Assembly (NCBI GenBank): GCA_964437335.1
Contig: CAYTGL010000001.1
Location: forward strand, 162,886 to 226,885
DNA from: JAITWN01 sp964437335
GTDB lineage: Bacteria; Pseudomonadota; Gammaproteobacteria; SZUA-140
Direction of reading: 5' to 3'
DNA: 64,000 nucleotides
In this document: in pieces, positions 60,381 through 64,000 of the stretch
Layout of the letters: the number at the start of each line of letters is the position of its first letter
How positions within the stretch are numbered: position 1 is the stretch's first letter
Translations under genes and position numbers: made by a program
The notes under the pieces: model-generated
The model's input: the letters and a program-made list of their open reading frames with translations, nothing else
The model's database searches: none
Told to the model about the DNA's origin: nothing

Positions 60381-60710
60381 TCACTCCACGGGTTTGTTCT
60401 GTTCGGAATCGGGTCTGGTCAGCGGACCGTGCAGGTGCAGCGCAGTCTTCGCCATCAGGTGCGCACTGACCGGTGCGGTGATGAACAGAAACAGCGTGAT
60501 CAGCAGTTCATGCAGGCTGATGCTGTCGCCGTGAGTGCTGAAGTACAGCATCGATGCGATCAGCATCCCGCCGACGCCGAGCGTCGTCGCCTTGGTCGGG
60601 CCGTGCAGGCGGCTGAAGAAATTCGGCAGCCGGGCGAGGCCGATCGAACCGATCAGCGCGAACCCCGCGCCGCCGATCAGGAAAAAGGCTACCAGCCAGT
60701 CAGTCCACAT
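60381..60710 (-). CDS. mrpG: Mrp-type Na+/H+ antiporter subunit G
   Basis: A 109-residue membrane protein with three helices and the MnhG/PhaG signature (GSIGLARLPNFFSRLHGPTKATTLG). It is an accessory subunit of the multi-protein cation/proton antiporter whose other genes lie directly upstream. It is the last subunit gene in the usual order B-C-D-E-F-G. Confidence 0.93.
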   Translation of the reverse strand: MWTDWLVAFFLIGGAGFALIGSIGLARLPNFFSRLHGPTKATTLGVGGMLIASMLYFSTHGDSISLHELLITLFLFITAPVSAHLMAKTALHLHGPLTRPDSEQNKPVE

Positions 60711-60723
60711 GGCGTATCTCCGG

Positions 60724-60993
60724 TCATTCCATGATGTCGCCGCGCAGCAGGAATTTGCAGATCGCGGCGGTCCCGACGAACCCCATCATCGCGATCAGCA
60801 GCGCGGCCTCGAAATAGAGCCCATCGCCGAGGTGTATGCCGAATATTATCAGCAGCGCGATGGTGTTGATGTACATCGTGTCCAGCGCGAGCGTCCGGTC
60901 CAGTATCGAAGGCCCCCGGACTGCCCGCCACAGGTTCAGCATCAGCGCGACCCCAAGCATGCCGCTGGCGATCCAGATGGCTATGTGTACCAT
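60724..60993 (-). CDS. mrpF: Mrp-type Na+/H+ antiporter subunit F
   Basis: An 89-residue protein with three transmembrane helices (GMLGVALMLNLWRAVRGPS, then INTIALLIIFGIHLG and ALLIAMMGFVGTAAICKFL), matching MnhF/PhaF. It overlaps mrpE by 13 bases and precedes mrpG by 13, so the subunits are probably produced together. Confidence 0.92.
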   Translation of the reverse strand: MVHIAIWIASGMLGVALMLNLWRAVRGPSILDRTLALDTMYINTIALLIIFGIHLGDGLYFEAALLIAMMGFVGTAAICKFLLRGDIME

Positions 60994-61478
60994 TGGAAAA
61001 TCTCCTTCAGCGGGTATTCGTATTTCTCCTTGATCTCGGCTATCAGTGCCTGTTCGTCCTGAACATCCAGCGCATGGATATACAGGATGCTGCGGTCCTC
61101 GCTGAGATCGACTGCCACGGTGCCGGGGGTCAGCGCGATCAGGCTCGCGAGTATCGTGATCGCGTTTTCGTGATTGGTTTCGAGCGGGAACGCGATGAAG
61201 CCGGGTTTGATCCGGTCGGCCGGTCCCAGGATCTGGCGCGCGACAGTCAGGTTCGCAATGACGATGTCGTAGAGCATGCGCACGGTGATGCGCAGAATCA
61301 GGTCAGGCCGCCGGACCCACGGCCGTTCGGGCCAGAACGAGTGCGTGAACAGCGGGATCACGATACCGAAAACAGCGCCGAGCAGAATATGTCCGGTCGA
61401 GATCTCGTTGACGAGCAGCAGCCACACCAGCGGCAGCGTCAGGCTCATCATCGGATGGGGAAACAGGCGCCGTATCAT
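60981..61478 (-). CDS. mrpE: Mrp-type Na+/H+ antiporter subunit E
   Basis: A 165-residue subunit beginning MIRRLFPHPMMSLTLPLVWL, with two N-terminal helices and a cytoplasmic domain containing LIALTPGTVAVDLSEDRSILYIHAL, the MnhE signature. The ATG at 61476-61478 overlaps the mrpD stop as ATGA; a longer frame upstream is the shadow of mrpD and is rejected. Confidence 0.92.
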   Translation of the reverse strand: MIRRLFPHPMMSLTLPLVWLLLVNEISTGHILLGAVFGIVIPLFTHSFWPERPWVRRPDLILRITVRMLYDIVIANLTVARQILGPADRIKPGFIAFPLETNHENAITILASLIALTPGTVAVDLSEDRSILYIHALDVQDEQALIAEIKEKYEYPLKEIFQWYT

Positions 61479-63034
61479 TGTACCGCTCCCTGTGAGGCCT
61501 GTTGCACCGGCCCGGCGATCATGGCCGCGGCCTCGGCGCCGAGGACGGCCTCGACATAGCCGGCCGGTTGCGACAACTGGATCGCTGTCGCGGCGGTGAA
61601 GTTGTGCACCGGCTGGAGAAACAGCACCAGCGCCGGGCTTGCAGCGAGCGGCAGCAGTATCATGACTATGACCGTCGCCGGGATAATCTGCGCGCGCGAT
61701 TTTCCGGCAGTCTTCCAGAATATCATACTGCCTGCGCGGCTCATCGCGACGATGCCGAGCAGGCTGCCGGAGAGCACGATTATCCATAACCATGCGATCG
61801 CGGGATGTCCGGCCGCAGCGGCCAGGATCAGCACCTTGCCGAAGAAGCCGCTGAGTGGCGGCATCCCCGCCATCGAGATCGCTGCCGCGAAGTATACCGC
61901 CCCAAGCAGCGCCGGACGGGTAACCTGAGCGTCGGGATAAAACCTGTCGGTGCTGGTCGGGCGCTGTTGGGCGATCACGTCGGAAAGCAGGTAGAGACAG
62001 ACGGTAATCAGCGTCGAATGGATCAGATAATACAGCGCGGCGTTGTATCCGGCCACCGAGAACAACCCGACGCCGGCGAGCATCGTGCCGATCGAGACGA
62101 TCAGCAGATAGGATATCAACTGGCGCAGGTGGCGCGCGGCGAGCGCGCCGATCGCGCCGCACACGATCGTCGCCAGCGCGAGCGGCAGCAGCCACGGATC
62201 CGCGAGACCGGCCGCGACACCGCTGTGTGCGCCGAAGATCAGCGTGAATACCCGCAGGATCGAATAGAAGCCGACCTTGGTCATGATGGCGAACATCGCG
62301 GCAACCGGGGCGGCGGCATGGGTATACGCGGCCGGGAGCCAGAAATACAGCGGCAACAGCGCCGCCTTCAGCGCGAAGACCGCGAGCAGCAGCAGGCCTC
62401 CGGAACGCAGCAGCGCGGCGTCGCCTTCATCCGCATTCGCTACCGCAACCGCAAGGTCAGCCATGTTCAGCGTGCCGGTGACGCCGTAGAGGATGCCGAC
62501 CGCGACCAGGAACAGCCCCGAGCCGATGAGGTTCAGCATTACATAATGCAGGGTCGCGATCGTGCGTTCAGGTTCGAGGTCGTCGCCGCCGCGCTGCAGC
62601 AGGCCATAGGACGCGATCAGCAGGATCTCGAAGAACACGAACAGGTTGAAGATATCTCCGGTCAGGAACGCGCCATTCAGCCCGACGAGCAGGAACTGGT
62701 ACAGGATATGGAAAAACGGATCACGGCGGAGTGCCCCGGTGCAGGCATAGAGCAGGCTGAACAGCGCGACCAGCGCGGTTAGCACCAGCATCAGCGCGCT
62801 CAGGCGATCGAGTACCAGCACGATGCCGAACGGCGCCGGCCAGTCGCCGAGCGCATAGACCTGGTAGCCGCCGCCGGCCGCGTCGGTGAGCAGCAGGATC
62901 GAGATCATGACAAGCGCGGCGCACGAGGCGAGATTGATCCACGCCGTCAGCCCGGCTTTGCGGCGGTTGAACAACAGCATCAGCGCGCCGGCCAGCAGCG
63001 GCAGCAGAACCGGAATGATGATCAGGTGGCTCAC
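61475..63034 (-). CDS. mrpD: Mrp-type Na+/H+ antiporter subunit D
   Basis: A 519-residue membrane protein related to the NuoM/N proton-translocating subunits of complex I, with about 14 helices. Conserved features are LTGDIFNLFVFFEILLIASYG with its membrane Glu, LKAALLPLYFWLPAAYTHAAAPVAA with Lys and His, and SMAGMPPLSGFFGK. It carries cation or proton translocation with subunit A. Both ends overlap neighbouring subunit genes by four bases. Confidence 0.95.
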   Translation of the reverse strand: MSHLIIIPVLLPLLAGALMLLFNRRKAGLTAWINLASCAALVMISILLLTDAAGGGYQVYALGDWPAPFGIVLVLDRLSALMLVLTALVALFSLLYACTGALRRDPFFHILYQFLLVGLNGAFLTGDIFNLFVFFEILLIASYGLLQRGGDDLEPERTIATLHYVMLNLIGSGLFLVAVGILYGVTGTLNMADLAVAVANADEGDAALLRSGGLLLLAVFALKAALLPLYFWLPAAYTHAAAPVAAMFAIMTKVGFYSILRVFTLIFGAHSGVAAGLADPWLLPLALATIVCGAIGALAARHLRQLISYLLIVSIGTMLAGVGLFSVAGYNAALYYLIHSTLITVCLYLLSDVIAQQRPTSTDRFYPDAQVTRPALLGAVYFAAAISMAGMPPLSGFFGKVLILAAAAGHPAIAWLWIIVLSGSLLGIVAMSRAGSMIFWKTAGKSRAQIIPATVIVMILLPLAASPALVLFLQPVHNFTAATAIQLSQPAGYVEAVLGAEAAAMIAGPVQQASQGAVQ

Positions 63035-63375
63035 AGGGCGCTGTTCTCGTCGTCATGACGGCCGTCGACGTGGTCGGTCGAGGCGTCGCTGAGCGCGCGC
63101 AGCGCGAGCACCACGAGAAACGAGACCATGCCGAAGCCGATGACTATCGCTGTCAGTACCAGCGCCTGGGGCAGCGGGTCGGTATAGTCGACGATGCCGT
63201 CCCGGATCACGCCGGGTTGGCCGGTGACCAGGCCGCCGGAACTGAACAGGAACAGGTTGATCGCGTAGGACAACAGCGTCAGGCCAACGACGACGGGATA
63301 GGTTCGCGCCCGCAGCATCAGGTAGATCCCGCAGGCGGTCAGAATCGCGATGCCGGCGGCGAACAGCACTTCCAT
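63031..63375 (-). CDS. mrpC: Mrp-type Na+/H+ antiporter subunit C
   Basis: A 114-residue NuoK-like subunit with three helices: LFAAGIAILTACGIYLML, then VVVGLTLLSYAINLFLFSSG, then DPLPQALVLTAIVIGFGM, the MnhC signature. The ATG at 63373-63375 overlaps the mrpB stop. The C-terminus is charged and cytoplasmic. Confidence 0.94.
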   Translation of the reverse strand: MEVLFAAGIAILTACGIYLMLRARTYPVVVGLTLLSYAINLFLFSSGGLVTGQPGVIRDGIVDYTDPLPQALVLTAIVIGFGMVSFLVVLALRALSDASTDHVDGRHDDENSAL

Positions 63376-64000
63376 CAGGGCGCCGCCTCCTGTCGTCCGG
63401 TTGCGGATGCCGGCCGGTTCACCGGCTCGGGTTCGGGCGCGGAGATTCCACCGAGCCGCGCGAGGATCAGCATGGTGGTGCCGACGACGACCAGGTAGAC
63501 GCCGAGATCGAAGATCAGCGCCGAGGCCAGTTCGATCTTGCCGATCAGCGGGATGTCGAAATACGCGAACGTCGTGGTCAGGAACGGGTAGCCGAATACC
63601 CAGCTCGCGATACCGACCAGCAGACTGAACATCAGGCCGGCGCAGATGACCGGGTAGAAGTCGAAGCCCATGCGCTCGCGCGTCCAGGCGATGCCGCTCG
63701 CGAGATATTGCAGGGTCAGCGCGATGGCGGTCACCAGACCGGCGATGAAACCTCCGCCCGGCAGGTTGTGACCGCGCAGGAACAGGTAGGCCGACACCAG
63801 CAACACGAGTGGCAGCAGCGGCCGCGACAGTACCGCGAGGAACATCGGGTGGCGGTCGGTTGCCCATGGCCGGCCGTAATAATCGTACGCGGGAAGGGGC
63901 AGGATCAGGCTGCGCAGCATCGCATAGATGCCGACCGCGGTGATCGCGAGCACGGTGATCTCGCCGAAGGTGTCGAAGCCGCGGAAGTCGACGAGGATCA
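63375..64000 (-). CDS. mrpB: Mrp-type antiporter subunit B region, possibly fused to A (partial)
   Basis: The frame is open from the right edge to a stop at 63375-63377. The first residues (ILVDFRGFDTFGEITVLA) are those of the C-terminal MrpA/NuoJ-like segment, followed by an MnhB domain (LSRPLLPLVLLVSAYLFLRG, then HNLPGGGFIAGL and IFDLGVYLVVVGTTML). A start lies beyond the window, so it may be an MrpA-B fusion or only an extended B. The Ala/Glu/Pro-rich tail ends ATGRQEAAP. Confidence 0.88.
   Translation of the reverse strand, partial: ILVDFRGFDTFGEITVLAITAVGIYAMLRSLILPLPAYDYYGRPWATDRHPMFLAVLSRPLLPLVLLVSAYLFLRGHNLPGGGFIAGLVTAIALTLQYLASGIAWTRERMGFDFYPVICAGLMFSLLVGIASWVFGYPFLTTTFAYFDIPLIGKIELASALIFDLGVYLVVVGTTMLILARLGGISAPEPEPVNRPASATGRQEAAP

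Noticed and set aside
61479..62195. Upstream extension of mrpE to 404 codons
   Set aside because: The extra part lies entirely over mrpD in another frame, and the ATGA overlap gives the normal MrpE start.

Overview
The window looks like GC-rich chromosome from a gammaproteobacterium, probably an environmental or metagenomic scaffold. The evidence is the gene order thrS-infC-rpmI-rplT-pheS-pheT-ihfA-merR-tRNA-Pro, an aminotransferase beside uvrB, a PhoP/PhoQ-like pair, and many proteins of gammaproteobacterial type. Two runs of exactly ten Ns (4945-4954 and 55595-55604) are scaffold joins, each inside a gene.

Left end (1-3173): the right-hand end of an integrated element. A tyrosine integrase, an unknown 158-residue gene, an AlpA-type regulator, a 65-residue gene, a zinc-ribbon protein, a CHC2 zinc-finger protein and the start of another gene are packed head to tail on the minus strand, mostly with ATGA overlaps. 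The element ends in the 3' part of a tRNA-Asn gene (3129-3173), the likely attachment site. Repeated AGTGGTACAT motifs lie between integrase and attachment site.

Housekeeping block (3761-17119): SAP-domain protein, class I aminotransferase (damaged by the first N gap), uvrB, tRNA-Val, thrS, infC (apparently starting at ATA), rpmI, rplT, terminator, pheS, pheT, ihfA, merR, tRNA-Pro, a 33-residue membrane peptide and an HDOD-GGDEF protein.

Mixed metabolic block (17169-31552): 2-hydroxyacid dehydrogenase, CcdA, a Ser/Thr kinase-PP2C phosphatase pair, three DsrE-like proteins, an APS-reductase-type CysH, MsrA, a hydrolase, an ACP plus a fatty acyl-AMP ligase/acyltransferase fusion, methionine salvage mtnB-mtnD-mtnC, a CopD-like protein, DUF503 and rlmD. 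A 118-base palindromic element follows rlmD.

Signalling and envelope block (31783-48239): cytochrome c, PhoP/PhoQ-like pair, J-domain and VWA proteins, macro domain, DUF3014, DUF3015, DUF4105, lipoprotein hydrolase, pncB, pncA, and a 1508-residue hybrid kinase/GGDEF/EAL protein with a periplasmic binding protein.

Accessory block (48364-54265): a relatively AT-rich TonB receptor and a three-gene operon. That operon joins a TPP enzyme to two citrate-synthase-fold proteins that both appear to lack the expected catalytic residues. It is the strongest candidate here for an undescribed system.

Right end (54359-64000): rimO (split by the second N gap), an AttEFGH-like ABC export/lipocalin set, a small unknown gene, and a Mrp-type Na+/H+ antiporter operon running off the window. 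From 64000 down to 40692 every gene is on the minus strand.
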